Assembly: GCF_030412265.1 (NCBI RefSeq)
Contig: NZ_JAUHLN010000002.1
Coordinates: 1,178,001 to 1,242,000, forward strand
DNA length: 64,000 nucleotides
Direction of reading: 5' to 3'
Source of the DNA: Fictibacillus terranigra
Lineage (GTDB): Bacteria > Bacillota > Bacilli > Bacillales > Fictibacillaceae
In this document: positions 17,779 to 26,826 of the stretch, in pieces
How positions within the stretch are numbered: position 1 is the first letter of the stretch
Layout of the letters: each line of letters opens with the position of its first letter
Program-made: the position numbers and the translations under genes
The notes under the pieces: generated by a model
What the model saw: only the letters and a program-made list of their open reading frames with translations
Database searches by the model: none
What the model was told of the DNA's origin: nothing

Positions 17779-18877
17779 GTCGTTCCGCCTTTCCCAAAAA
17801 ATCTCCTTTTAGCGTATATAAACTGGTGGACACCGTAAGGCCGCCCTTCATCTCTTTCAGTGCGTTGTCACAGCAGCTTGCACAAAGCTCGTCAAAAAAG
17901 GAAGTGACACCGTTCGCTGCCATGAGATCACCGACCTGTGATGCCGTGTTTGCCTCCTTTGCCTGCTGAACAAGCTCCTCACTGGCACCGGCTCTTTCAG
18001 CAACCGAAGAGAGAAACCCAAAATCGATCGGCGCGCTTTTGGAGTGGACCATCATGACTCCCTGGGCGACCTTCGAGAATTTCCCCATCATCCCTACCAT
18101 GGATATGTGTTCCATGGCCTGCCTCTTACACTCTTTTAGCGTAAAACCGACAAAGTCTCCCATTTCAATGAATGCTTCTTCTGGTAGTTCCGGATACTCC
18201 TTGATTCCGTATTTCTCGCTGCGCCCGCCGGTGGTGATGACCACATGCCGGCAGCCGCTTGCTTTTGCGACTGAGATCGCCTGAACGATACTGGCCTTAT
18301 AGGCTGCAGATGAAAAGGGAATGACGATGCCTCTTGTGCCAAGAATGGAAATGCCTCCGATGATGCCAAGCCTTCCGTTCAGCGTCTTCTTGGCGATCTC
18401 TTCTCCATCCGGTACCGAGATGACGATTTTGATTCCTCTTTCAACACCAAAGGCGTCCAGCACCTCTTTCGCCGTTTCACGGATCATCTTTCTTGGAATT
18501 GGATTGATCGCGGCTTCACCGACAGGAACCGGCAGCCCTTCTTTCGTCACTCTTCCCACACCAACTCCGCCGTCGAGTATGATTTCCTTTCCCTCCGTCC
18601 AGGACACCTCGGATTTGATGAGCGCCTGATGGGTGGCATCCGGATCATCTCCAGCGTCCTTGATCGTGCCGGCCTCCACTGCTCCCGCTCTCATGAAACA
18701 GCTGTCCATCTGAAAGGTGGCAAACTTCTTTACAGGCAGGTAGATCGTCGCTTCGGATTGCGGCTCTCCCGTAATGAGGGCCGTCAGGGCAGCCTTGGTG
18801 GCTGCTGTGGCACAAGCCCCCGTCGTATAGCCCTGCCGGAGGTTCTTTTTATCCTTTTCTGCCGTCTTGCTCTTCAT
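17762..18877 (-). CDS. cbiD: Cobalt-precorrin-5B C1-methyltransferase
   Basis: A 371-residue CbiD, specific to the anaerobic route, which methylates C1. [18 protein letters not shown] is the hallmark N-terminal motif; [20 protein letters not shown] and [13 protein letters not shown] follow. Three bases separate its start from the cbiC stop. Normal family length. Confidence 0.94.
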   Translation of the reverse strand: MKSKTAEKDKKNLRQGYTTGACATAATKAALTALITGEPQSEATIYLPVKKFATFQMDSCFMRAGAVEAGTIKDAGDDPDATHQALIKSEVSWTEGKEIILDGGVGVGRVTKEGLPVPVGEAAINPIPRKMIRETAKEVLDAFGVERGIKIVISVPDGEEIAKKTLNGRLGIIGGISILGTRGIVIPFSSAAYKASIVQAISVAKASGCRHVVITTGGRSEKYGIKEYPELPEEAFIEMGDFVGFTLKECKRQAMEHISMVGMMGKFSKVAQGVMMVHSKSAPIDFGFLSSVAERAGASEELVQQAKEANTASQVGDLMAANGVTSFFDELCASCCDNALKEMKGGLTVSTSLYTLKGDFLGKAERHDSQD

Positions 18878-18880
18878 GGT

Positions 18881-19531
18881 TTAGACCTGTTCTGCAAGAA
18901 GGGAAATCGCGTTCAATGCGGCAACCGTAACCGTACTGCCGCCTTTGCGTCCAAGGTTCGTAATATAAGGGATATCAAGCTTCGCCAATTCTTCTTTCGA
19001 TTCTGCCGCTGATACGAAACCGACGGGCAGTCCGATCACCAGCCCCGGCTTCGCTTCTCCCTCTTTAACGAGACGAATCAATTCGAGGAGAGCAGTCGGT
19101 GCGTTTCCGATGGCAAAAATTCCGCCATCCGCTTCTTTGATCGCTTTACGTATGGATATGATGGCGCGAGTGGTGTTCAGCCTCTTTGCTTCCTCCATTA
19201 CGTCCGGATCCGAGATGTAGACCCTCACTTCACCGCCGTATTTTTCAATTCGGGGCTTGCTCACACCGACCTGTACCATCTGCACATCTGCCACCACTTT
19301 TTTTCCGTTTCTGATCGCTTGAATGCCCGCCTGGACAGCATCCGGATGAAACAGCATGCTCTTTCCGAGCTCAAAATCGGCAGACGCGTGGATGACACGG
19401 CGAACGATAGGATATTGCTCCTCTGTAAAGTGATGCTCTCCAATCTCTTCATCAATCATCTCAAAGCTCCGTCCTTCAATTTGCTGCGGCTGGACGGTCA
19501 GCGGTTTAAATTCCGTTTTAAAATCCATCAT
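18881..19531 (-). CDS. cbiC: Precorrin-8X methylmutase
   Basis: A 216-residue CbiC/CobH that moves the C11 methyl to C12, giving hydrogenobyrinic or cobyrinic acid. IVRRVIHASADFELG has the catalytic His; VGLPVGFVSAAESKEEL and TNLGRKGGSTVTVAALNA are family blocks. The ATG at 19531 is chosen because it has GGAGAGGAG 7 bases upstream and gives an ATGA overlap with cbiJ; the longer frame to 19549 has no ribosome site. Confidence 0.92.
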   Translation of the reverse strand: MMDFKTEFKPLTVQPQQIEGRSFEMIDEEIGEHHFTEEQYPIVRRVIHASADFELGKSMLFHPDAVQAGIQAIRNGKKVVADVQMVQVGVSKPRIEKYGGEVRVYISDPDVMEEAKRLNTTRAIISIRKAIKEADGGIFAIGNAPTALLELIRLVKEGEAKPGLVIGLPVGFVSAAESKEELAKLDIPYITNLGRKGGSTVTVAALNAISLLAEQV

Positions 19532-20304
19532 GCCAATACTCCTCTCCATTCCCGGGAAATATGATTTACGATTTCTTCAAAGTTCGAATAGCGATTCTCA
19601 TACGTGATCTTCGGCCGTTTAATCATTACGACTTGAATGCCCATTTCCAGAGCTGCTTCTACTTTTTCATCGACGGCTCCCTGTTTGCCGCTTTCCTTCG
19701 TCACCATGACGGTAACGTTAAACTGCTGAAACAGCGCCTTGTTGAAATCTTTGGAAAAAGGCCCTTGAATGGCGACGATGTTTTTTTGCTTAAGCCCGAG
19801 CTCCTCGCATTTCTCCATGTTGTCTTTTCTCGGCAGCATTCGGGCGATTAAAGTAGTATCCGGAAGATCCAGCAATTTTTCTGTAAACGTTTGAAGCGTC
19901 TTGCTTCCGGTCGTCAGCATCACCACTCCGCCAATCCTTGCCGCCTGATCTGCTGCCTCTTCATATGTGTCGGCGAGGAGCAGGTTGTTATCATGATAGC
20001 TTTGGGTATCCCGCTCATAGCGGATATAAAGGACCCCTTTTGATTTTGCTCCGGCCATTGCGTTCTTGCTCGCTTCCTCAGCGAACGGATGAGAGGCATC
20101 GACCACGGCTGTGATCTTATGTTTTTCAATAAAGGTGCCGAACTCTTCCTCATCCAGCCGTCCGGTATGTACGTCCAGCCCATGTTCTTTAAGCTCGCGA
20201 GCGGCATTCTCCGTTACGACCGTAGCAAGAAGCGGATATCCCGCCGCCTTGATGGTTAATGCGAGCTCCCTCGCATCGCTCGTACCTGCGAGAAAAAGGA
20301 TCAT
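19528..20304 (-). CDS. cbiJ: Cobalt-precorrin-6A reductase
   Basis: A 258-residue NAD(P)H-dependent reductase (CbiJ/CobK) that reduces the macrocycle of cobalt-precorrin-6A. ILFLAGTSDARELALTI at the N-terminus and VVDASHPFAEEASKNAM are signature blocks, and VMVTKESGKQGAVDEKVEAA lies near the C-terminus. It overlaps cbiX by 4 bases and cbiC by 4. Confidence 0.92.
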   Translation of the reverse strand: MILFLAGTSDARELALTIKAAGYPLLATVVTENAARELKEHGLDVHTGRLDEEEFGTFIEKHKITAVVDASHPFAEEASKNAMAGAKSKGVLYIRYERDTQSYHDNNLLLADTYEEAADQAARIGGVVMLTTGSKTLQTFTEKLLDLPDTTLIARMLPRKDNMEKCEELGLKQKNIVAIQGPFSKDFNKALFQQFNVTVMVTKESGKQGAVDEKVEAALEMGIQVVMIKRPKITYENRYSNFEEIVNHISREWRGVLA

Positions 20305-21203
20305 ACCTTTTGCTCCTCTCCTGCGTGAGTATGTTCATGATGATGGTGGTGGTGGTGATGCCCATGGACGTGGTCATGATCGTGGTGATGATGATCAATA
20401 TGCTCCATCGCATCCAAACGGTACTGGCATGTATCACAATTCATCTTCACTTCCCCTTCCAGTACTTCTTCGATGCGGTCTAGAATAATGGTTTGCAGGT
20501 TCGGATGAAATCCAAAATAGTGGGCGAGCTGGAAAGTATGCGCTGGATATTGTTCCTGAAAATCATCCACCAATTTCTCCAGACGGTTGATCAGGATTCC
20601 GGTGAATAAGAAATACGGAAGTATGATGACCTTTTTCGCACCAAGCTTGATGCAGCGCTCCACCCCTTCCGCAATGAGCGGATCAGTCACACCCATGAAC
20701 GCCGGCTCGATGATCTTGTAATTCAGCTTCTCCCACAGTAGCCTTGTGATTTTATACAGATCGCTGTTGGCATCAGGATCACTGCCTCCGCGGCCCAGCA
20801 GGATCACGGCCGTATCTTCCTCGGGAGCGTTCGTGTTTTCTCCAATCTCTTCCAAACGGCAGTTCAGGATATCCAGTGCCGCTTCATGGATGCCAATCGG
20901 CCTTCCATACGTGAAATTCACATGCGGATAACTTTCTTTCGCTTCATCTATCGCAGCTGGAATATGGATTTTGGAATGTCCCGCTGGGAGCAGCATGATC
21001 GGAACAACTGCAACTGAGGTCGCTCCCTTTTTGACACACGCCTCGATTCCCTGGTGAATGTTTGGGCTCTCAAATTCCAGGAAGCATGTTTCTACGAGCA
21101 CCTCATGGTTTACCATTGGCTTAATCCCTTCGATAAATGCCCGCACCTGATCGTTTCCTTCTGCATCACGGCTTCCGTGGCCTACCATTAAGATTGCGTT
21201 CAT
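20301..21203 (-). CDS. cbiX: Sirohydrochlorin cobaltochelatase, long form with His-rich tail
   Basis: A 300-residue CbiX(L) that inserts cobalt into sirohydrochlorin. Two homologous halves each carry chelatase blocks; MVGHGSRDAEG (His9) and LLPAGHSKIH (His76) supply the active-site histidines. MNCDTC (254-259) is an MxCxxC iron-sulfur-type motif and is followed by a run of more than 20 mostly His and Asp residues (268-293), as in B. megaterium CbiX(L). The tail may store or deliver cobalt. ATG 21203 follows GAGGAGG. Confidence 0.94.
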   Translation of the reverse strand: MNAILMVGHGSRDAEGNDQVRAFIEGIKPMVNHEVLVETCFLEFESPNIHQGIEACVKKGATSVAVVPIMLLPAGHSKIHIPAAIDEAKESYPHVNFTYGRPIGIHEAALDILNCRLEEIGENTNAPEEDTAVILLGRGGSDPDANSDLYKITRLLWEKLNYKIIEPAFMGVTDPLIAEGVERCIKLGAKKVIILPYFLFTGILINRLEKLVDDFQEQYPAHTFQLAHYFGFHPNLQTIILDRIEEVLEGEVKMNCDTCQYRLDAMEHIDHHHHDHDHVHGHHHHHHHHEHTHAGEEQKV

Positions 21204-21214
21204 TGTTTTCCTCC

Positions 21215-22837
21215 TCAATCCCCGCATGGCGCAGGTTCCAGTTCGATGACCGGGGCCATGTCTCTATGTTTGAATCCGCCTACCTGTTGTACGCGTTTAA
21301 AGAACTTGAAGAACCGTTCATTCGGATGGCCTTTTTCCTCGTATTCCTGAATGATGGACGTTACGATGCCGACGAGCTTCTCCGGCTCAATTCCTTCCAT
21401 CACCGGCTGAGCGGAATGGGCTGTCCGGCTCAGAGGCTTGCCTCCCAAGAACAGATCGAATTTCCCTTTGCGGAACACGATGCCGATGTCTTCCTGAACA
21501 CCCCCATAGCAAGCCATACCGCATCCGTTAAAGCCGAGCTTCAGTTCTTTAGGAAGCGGCATTCCTCCAAGCTCGTCCTGCAGCTGCTCCACATAAGGAA
21601 TGGAATCATATTTTTCACCGTCACAAAAATCACACGCTTTAATCTGCAGAACATCACCTGCCGGCAGCAGCAGAAATCCTTCGGCCTCCAGCTGTTCGGT
21701 CACCTGTTCCGGCTTGTCCGTCGACAGCTGTACCTTGATCAGATGGTGGGGGGTATATTCCATCTCCCCATGTTCGCCTACGACTTCGGCCAATGTCATC
21801 AGCTGCTTGGCCGTAAACTTCTTGTTCACGAGGCCCGGACTCACTCCAAATTCCAGGATGGATTCCACACCGGATGGAACAGGAGATTCTTCTTTTTGCG
21901 GTTCCGTTTGATTACCAGACGACAAAGCGAGCGCTTCTGTCGCCAACTCGAGAGCAGAGGCCTTCTGAGTCTCTTTTTCTGGCTGATGTTCTTTCTCCGG
22001 TTCCTCGTCCTGCAGCGCCCATGGTTCATTCTCTTTTCGAAGGCGCTCATGCGGTTTCAGCCGCTGTTTTTCTGTGTTCAGTGTGTATTTCCGTTGATAG
22101 CCCCTTGGCGTGATCAGTTTATTGCTGTCATACAAAAAGGTCTGTGAGTTGCCAACGATGACCGTTGTCAGCATGCCGATCTCGTGATCAAGCATCTCTC
22201 TTAAGCTGGTGATGACAACGTCCTCCCTGTCCCGGTAGGCGCTTTTCACCAGCCCAACCGGTGTATCCGGTGAACGATGCTTCAGCAGGATGGTTTGAGC
22301 TTCTACGATCTGCCTCGTACGGCGTCCGCTTTTTGGATTGTAGAAGGCAATGACAAAATCAGCCTGTGCCGCTGCCTCAATCCTCTTTTCGATTAATTTC
22401 CACGGCGTTAGATGGTCGCTTAAGCTGATCGTACAAGCATCATGCATAACGGGTGCGCCGAGCAGTGACGCGCAGGAGTTAATCGCAGAAATGCCTGGAA
22501 TGACTTCAACCTCTACTCCAGTTTCTTCTTTCCAGCCTTTTTCAACAAGCACCTCATAGACGAGGCCGCTCATACCGTAAACTCCCGCATCACCACTGGA
22601 AATTACAGCGACCTTCTTCCCTTCTTCCGCCAGTTTGACCGCAGCCTGAGCCCGGCTGACTTCCTCTGACATTCCGGTGCTGATCACCTTTTGATCCGTG
22701 ATTAACCCCTGGATCAGTTCCACATAGGTCTTGTAGCCAACAATGCAGTCACTTTCCTGAATTGCCTGCTTCGCCCGCTCCGTAATATGGTCATAGCTTC
22801 CTGGACCGAATCCGATGATCAAGAGTTTCCCTTTCAA
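21215..22837 (-). CDS. cbiH60: CbiH60-type precorrin-3B C17-methyltransferase with iron-sulfur domain
   Basis: A 540-residue two-domain protein. Residues 1-245 are a CbiH/CobJ methyltransferase (IIGFGPGSYDHITERA, SSGDAGVYGMSG, PGISAINSCASLLGAP) that methylates C17 and contracts the ring. Residues 255-325 are a charged linker. Residues about 330-540 resemble half of a nitrite/sulfite reductase with C402, C405, C439 and C443 (CDFC and NGCGMACYG) placed to bind a 4Fe-4S cluster. This matches CbiH60 known from B. megaterium. It is 11 bases upstream of cbiX and 1 base after the permease stop. Confidence 0.93.
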   Translation of the reverse strand: MKGKLLIIGFGPGSYDHITERAKQAIQESDCIVGYKTYVELIQGLITDQKVISTGMSEEVSRAQAAVKLAEEGKKVAVISSGDAGVYGMSGLVYEVLVEKGWKEETGVEVEVIPGISAINSCASLLGAPVMHDACTISLSDHLTPWKLIEKRIEAAAQADFVIAFYNPKSGRRTRQIVEAQTILLKHRSPDTPVGLVKSAYRDREDVVITSLREMLDHEIGMLTTVIVGNSQTFLYDSNKLITPRGYQRKYTLNTEKQRLKPHERLRKENEPWALQDEEPEKEHQPEKETQKASALELATEALALSSGNQTEPQKEESPVPSGVESILEFGVSPGLVNKKFTAKQLMTLAEVVGEHGEMEYTPHHLIKVQLSTDKPEQVTEQLEAEGFLLLPAGDVLQIKACDFCDGEKYDSIPYVEQLQDELGGMPLPKELKLGFNGCGMACYGGVQEDIGIVFRKGKFDLFLGGKPLSRTAHSAQPVMEGIEPEKLVGIVTSIIQEYEEKGHPNERFFKFFKRVQQVGGFKHRDMAPVIELEPAPCGD

Positions 22838-22838
22838 T

Positions 22839-23540
22839 TTAAAATCCTCCTTTCAGCAGTTCAGCCATCATATAGACCCCAAGGCCTACACTGTAAAAAC
22901 CGGTTATACAGCCTAATACGATGTAAAATCCTTTCTTTATGCTCGCCTTCATAAATCCCCACGTGAACAGAAACGTTACACAGATGGTTGAGAACAGCAG
23001 TCCGACAACAAACAATACGAGCTGAGCCGTTGCACCGGAAACACTCCCTAATCCGGCTGCATGTGAGACAACAGCGATCTGTGTCGGGCTTTCTACACCG
23101 ATTCCATGGATGATTCCAATAATAAAAGCTCCGATGATGCCAAACTTCGTCAGGCTGGAATCCTCTTTGTTTTGGGAGCCTGTGACCTTTCTTATGTATT
23201 GCATGACAATTTCCAGTCTGCTTTTATATTCATAGTCCTGCTTGCTTTGGAAGATGGACAGCAGGATGATGGCACCCAGCACGATTAAGGTGACACTGAC
23301 CGAGAGTTCCAAATAGCTTTGAGCACTGGCTGGCATCTTCGCTCCCACATAGATCGAAAGAAGGCCGATAAAAAAGACGATGGCCCCATGGCCAAGAGCG
23401 TACATGATTCCCAGGGACAGCTGCCGTCTCCGTTTCTTTTCACTGCCGACCATATCTGCAATGGCTGCGACATGATCCCCATCCAATCCATGGCGCATGC
23501 CTATGAAGATCGCAAGCATGGCAAAAGTGATAAGTTCCAT
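22839..23540 (-). CDS. Nickel/cobalt transporter (NiCoT/HupE-like permease)
   Basis: A 233-residue membrane protein with about six hydrophobic segments. MRHGLDGDHVAAIADM in the first helix region matches the metal-binding H-x4-D-H signature of NiCoT transporters, and GIIHGIGVESPTQIAV has a second conserved His-Gly pair. Its place under the B12 riboswitch between the ferredoxin gene and cbiH60 points to cobalt import for corrin synthesis. Whether nickel is also moved cannot be told. The sequence overlaps the ferredoxin gene by one base. Confidence 0.86.
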   Translation of the reverse strand: MELITFAMLAIFIGMRHGLDGDHVAAIADMVGSEKKRRRQLSLGIMYALGHGAIVFFIGLLSIYVGAKMPASAQSYLELSVSVTLIVLGAIILLSIFQSKQDYEYKSRLEIVMQYIRKVTGSQNKEDSSLTKFGIIGAFIIGIIHGIGVESPTQIAVVSHAAGLGSVSGATAQLVLFVVGLLFSTICVTFLFTWGFMKASIKKGFYIVLGCITGFYSVGLGVYMMAELLKGGF

Positions 23541-23929
23541 CAGCGGACAGCCTCCTTTTTTTCTCCCTTTTGAATCCCTTTGGTCCAGCCATTTTCTTCT
23601 GTCAGGGAGAATCCGTTCTCACCGTACTCGTAAATGAGGAGCTCTTTCACCTTTTCTCCTTTTAACAAATGGCCTTTTACCATTTCTCGGGCGGCATGTT
23701 CATCCGGCATTTTATACCATGCTCCCTCCGGATAGACGATCGCAACACAGGCGTCCTTGCACCGGCCATTACATCGGGTTCTTGTCGTATGCACCAAAGC
23801 ATCGAGATCCTGCTTCTTAATTTCGTCCCTGATTGCCTGAGTGACTTCCTCGCCGCCTTTCCGCATACAGCTGGATCCGTTGCAGATCAATACGTGGCTC
23901 ATCGTTCCATTTAAGTTCCAAGTCGTCAT
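23540..23929 (-). CDS. CbiW-like 2Fe-2S thioredoxin-fold ferredoxin
   Basis: A 129-residue protein of the thioredoxin-like 2Fe-2S ferredoxin type. LICNGSSCMRKGGEEVT and RCNGRCKDACVAIVYPEG supply the C-x4-C and C-x3-C-x3-C clusters. It is the first gene of the operon and by position corresponds to cbiW of B. megaterium. It may supply electrons to iron-sulfur steps such as CbiH60, which is inference. ATG 23929 follows AGAGGAAG. The frame upstream to 24013 overlaps the riboswitch terminator and is not translated. Confidence 0.85.
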   Translation of the reverse strand: MTTWNLNGTMSHVLICNGSSCMRKGGEEVTQAIRDEIKKQDLDALVHTTRTRCNGRCKDACVAIVYPEGAWYKMPDEHAAREMVKGHLLKGEKVKELLIYEYGENGFSLTEENGWTKGIQKGEKKEAVR

Positions 23930-23961
23930 CAGATCACTTCCTCTTGATTTTTTTTGCACGC

Positions 23962-23989
23962 AAAAAAGGGCGACTCTATATGTCAGCCC
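23962..23989 (-). terminator. Riboswitch expression-platform terminator
   Basis: On the minus strand GGGCTGAC/GTCGCCC (23968-23989, one bulged T) is followed by TTTTTT (23962-23967). It lies between the B12 aptamer and the first gene, so it can stop transcription when the aptamer is occupied. A further stem ACCGTTT/AAACGGT (24001-24021) just upstream may act as part of the switch. Confidence 0.75.
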
Positions 23990-24139
23990 CCTAATAAAAT
24001 ACCGTTTCATCATAAAACGGTAACGGAAGGTTAGTAGACAAATAGGTCACCCTATATCGACTCATGCCAAATCATTCAATCCATGATTTCCATTGCATGT
24101 TAACACATCATCCTCCCTCCGAGAATCGTATTACTCATT

Positions 24140-24310
24140 TAAAAGCAGGTCTCCTGGCTCGCATATCAACTGATTCCTGTTTCCTTCCCAGCCTTTTGGC
24201 CAGTGGTTCGTCACAAGATCATCCATGCTTACAGTAGCGGGGGCTGCACCGGACTCGCACCGGTTTCCCTATTATCTCAATGTAAACTTGAGCACTCTTA
24301 AACTTCTATT
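24140..24310 (-). promoter_or_regulatory. Cobalamin (B12) riboswitch
   Basis: Read on the minus strand the conserved elements occur in order: GGGAAACCGGTGCGAGTCC, GCAGCCCCCGCTACTGTAAG, the B12-box-like segment CCACTGGCC, and the 3' closing GAGCCAGGAGACCTGCTT. These match the cobalamin riboswitch consensus closely. It controls the operon that follows to the left through the downstream terminator. No clear sigma-A promoter could be placed with confidence between 24310 and 24400; TATAGT at about 24343 lacks a good -35. Confidence 0.95.
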
Positions 24311-24404
24311 CAGTTATAAATCCCGTTGCCATTAAACCTACTATACTTTCACGATATTCACAATAGTTTTTTATTTTGGGCATAAAACTAAATCGACAAA
24401 TTTC

Positions 24405-24626
24405 TCAATAGATGGGGCCGCCGCCGACTTCATATAAGTAGTTCAAGCATACTCCCACAATCAGTAATCCAACCGCTCCAATAGCCAAATACATGAATAA
24501 GAGAAGGATCCCGTTATCTTGAGAAACGATCTTCTGAAACACCTTTGCACTTCTAAGCTGTGCACGTACCCAAAGCATAACGCCAAAACCAATGATTGCG
24601 CCAATGACAGAAAAGATCTCGAGCAT
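24405..24626 (-). CDS. Small two-helix membrane protein
   Basis: A 73-residue protein with two hydrophobic segments (FSVIGAIIGFGVMLWVRA and LLLFMYLAIGAVGLLIVGV) joined by a short basic loop. ATG 24626 follows AAAAGGGG. No family recognised. It precedes the riboswitch, separated by the probable promoter region, and seems to be transcribed alone. Confidence 0.6.
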   Translation of the reverse strand: MLEIFSVIGAIIGFGVMLWVRAQLRSAKVFQKIVSQDNGILLLFMYLAIGAVGLLIVGVCLNYLYEVGGGPIY

Positions 24627-24772
24627 TGTGGTTTCCCCTTTTCCTTAGTACCTTAATTTATGCAGGAAAAAAGGAAAAAGGAACAACCCGCGTTCAATCC
24701 AAAGATCTCTATAATCCGCCCAGCCAAGCGTATTTAGCGCAACACCCCTTAGAGACTGGTGCAGTGAGTGAA

Positions 24773-24799
24773 TAAAAAAGAACTGCCCCTGCAGTTCTT
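24773..24799 (-). terminator. Intrinsic terminator of the DUF4003 gene
   Basis: AAGAACTGC (24778-24786) pairs with GCAGTTCTT (24791-24799); T-run on both sides. Nothing else is visible in 24627-24811. Confidence 0.8.
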
Positions 24800-24811
24800 T
24801 TTTTAGGGGTA

Positions 24812-25801
24812 CTAGCTTCCTGCACTCGAGGAAGAAGCTGCAGTTGTGGCAGCAATGGCTGCAATCGCCGCTGCTTGCTGTGCTTGCATGATTGCCTCGA
24901 TGGCTGCAAAGATTCCGGCCCCGAGCAAGGTAGTGTCATGCATCTTCTCACTCAGTAGGAAATTGGCCGCCATTAGGATATTCATGTCTTTATGCCACTT
25001 AAAATGCTTCTCGTCGCTTAAACGGTCTGCGGCTTTCAAAACAGTCGCCACTTCCTTTTCCCCTTCTTTTAATAGAGCGAGGAGACCGGTCAGCGGATAA
25101 TGCATCCCTTTTGGCTTTTTCCACTGTGTTCTGAAGGCATCTGCCACTTTTGTACATTGTTCGATAAGGGCATCCGCCTTATTTTCGTCCCCTAGAGACA
25201 GGATGTGGCTTAAGAACTGCAAGTCATTCCCTTTCGCAAATCCTTGCTGATTCAGACATTTATAGAAATACTCGATCTGTTTCATCAAATCGTTTACCGT
25301 TCCTTCCCGTTCTGCAAGAAGGACGGCCAGCGGATAATCTGTACTGGAGGTAAGAAAAAAATGATTGGATGACATCCCTTTGTACACTTGCATAACTCGT
25401 TCGATGTCCTCCATTCTGCCATTTTCGATTTGCTCCAGCATCACTTGAGCTGCAATATAAGTAGAGGCACCCCTGCTGAATTTACCAGCGACCATCTTTT
25501 CATACACTTCAAGCAGGCGATGGAACTTCTCTTCAGAATTCTCAAAACGCACATCGAGCATCGCGGCTGTTGTGTAACGATAGGAAGACTTTAGCGTATT
25601 GAACGCTCCTACCTGTTCTTTAATATAATCGCTCAATGACTCAAACCGCCTTAAATCAAACGGTTTTTCGTTGATCACATACATGGAAGCGATCATCATG
25701 AGCGTTTTTGGGTCACCCATTTTCCATTTAAACGCCGTTTTCAGCTGACTGTATATATCGGTATATGTAGTAAGCTTTTGTTCAAAGGATGGTGTCAGCA
25801 T
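24812..25801 (-). CDS. DUF4003 family protein
   Basis: A 329-residue mostly helical, soluble protein that matches DUF4003 proteins of Bacillaceae in its TAAMLDVRFENSEEKFHRLL and YPLAVLLAEREGTVNDLM blocks. The function is unknown. The last 35 residues are an unusual Ala-rich stretch ending in SSSSAGS, which could be a hydrophobic helix. ATG 25801 lies only weakly after GGAAGGGGAG. Monocistronic with its own terminator. Confidence 0.75.
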   Translation of the reverse strand: MLTPSFEQKLTTYTDIYSQLKTAFKWKMGDPKTLMMIASMYVINEKPFDLRRFESLSDYIKEQVGAFNTLKSSYRYTTAAMLDVRFENSEEKFHRLLEVYEKMVAGKFSRGASTYIAAQVMLEQIENGRMEDIERVMQVYKGMSSNHFFLTSSTDYPLAVLLAEREGTVNDLMKQIEYFYKCLNQQGFAKGNDLQFLSHILSLGDENKADALIEQCTKVADAFRTQWKKPKGMHYPLTGLLALLKEGEKEVATVLKAADRLSDEKHFKWHKDMNILMAANFLLSEKMHDTTLLGAGIFAAIEAIMQAQQAAAIAAIAATTAASSSSAGS

Positions 25802-25874
25802 GCCTTAACTCCCCTTCCAAATTTCCGACTAAACCAATTTACGGATCTGTTATAGGAAAGTTTCAAATGATTAC

Positions 25875-26230
25875 CTATAAAACTTCTTCTGAAATGAGGC
25901 CAAAGCCAATTCTAGCCGGATCGACCAGGTAAGCTAGATAAAATTCTTCAAATTCCATCTTCTCCCGAACGATGATCGCTCCGTTCTCTTTTGCTTTTGA
26001 AATTGCCTCATCAATGGATTCTACTTCGATTTGAATCCGAGTACCATGCGGAAAATCGTGAGGTCCTTTTGCTATTCCTCCATCGATTTCTTCTGATCGA
26101 TCCTCTCCTGTGGCAACAACCGATAGTGCCAACGAGGTTCATCCACCTGCCATCCAAAAACATTTGAATAGAATGCAGCTGCTTTTTCCGGTTCCTGACT
26201 ATTCATTTCAGATCTAACCACTCTTGCCAT
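25875..26230 (-). pseudogene. VOC-family protein interrupted by a frameshift
   Basis: From ATG 26230 the frame reads MARVVRSEMNSQEPEKAAAF and on to FYSNVFGWQVDEPRWHY. The continuation of the family (VVATGEDRSEEIDGGI to GFGLISEEVL) lies in another frame from about 26130. A one-base indel near 26130-26140 joins the two into a ~118-residue glyoxalase-like protein. The ribosome site before 26230 is weak. Either a recent pseudogene or an indel error in the sequence. Confidence 0.72.
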
Positions 26231-26272
26231 TTTAAATCCCACTCTGTTTAAGTGGAATCAAACATAAGTAAA

Positions 26273-26296
26273 AAAAGCCGCCTAGGCAGCTTTTTT
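26273..26296. terminator. Intrinsic terminator
   Basis: AAGCCGCC and GGCAGCTT form a compact near-palindromic stem flanked by A and T runs just past the stop of the PhnB-like gene. Confidence 0.65.
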
Positions 26297-26308
26297 ATAA
26301 CGATGTAT

Positions 26309-26731
26309 TTATTTTCCCAGTGTTGAGATTTGCCAAGTCACTCCGTATTTATCTTTAAGCTGGCCATAAGATGGGCTCCAGAAGGTTTCCTGCAGCTCCA
26401 TGATCACTTTTCCGCCCTCTTTTAACTTCTCAAAAATTTCTTTGGAGTTTTCGGCGCTGTCGATTGTGATCGCTACTGTTACTTGGTCTCCAGTTTCATA
26501 GGGCATCCCCGGGAACGTATCAGATAGCATCAAGTCATGATCTCCTACTTTTAAATGGGCATTCATAACACGGTCTTTTGCTTCTGCAGGAACAGGATAT
26601 TCCGGATTCTCCGGCTGATCGCCGAAAGTTTGTACAGATAAAACCTTCGCATTTAATGCCTTTTCATAAAACTTAACAGCTTCTTGTCCATTTCCATTCG
26701 TTACTAAATAAGGATACAGCCCTACGATCAT
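26309..26731 (-). CDS. PhnB-like VOC-family protein
   Basis: A 140-residue VOC protein of the PhnB/YraH type. It has YPYLVTNGNGQEAVKFYEKA at the N-terminus, DHDLMLSDTFPGMP in the middle and YGQLKDKYGVTWQIS at the C-terminus, all typical. The biochemical role of these proteins is not settled. ATG 26731 lies 8 bases after GAGG; a GTG three codons upstream would overlap the ribosome site. Monocistronic. Confidence 0.8.
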   Translation of the reverse strand: MIVGLYPYLVTNGNGQEAVKFYEKALNAKVLSVQTFGDQPENPEYPVPAEAKDRVMNAHLKVGDHDLMLSDTFPGMPYETGDQVTVAITIDSAENSKEIFEKLKEGGKVIMELQETFWSPSYGQLKDKYGVTWQISTLGK

Positions 26732-26826
26732 ATCAGACACCTCATTTTATTATTTTTCGAACGTACGTTCCCGTTTATATTACTACAGATATAAAATAAG
26801 TGCAACACCCTACTGCCTAAATTTTC

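Noticed and set aside
23930-24013. 28-residue N-terminal extension of the ferredoxin gene
   Set aside because: It would be translated from the riboswitch terminator region; the inner ATG 23929 has the ribosome site.
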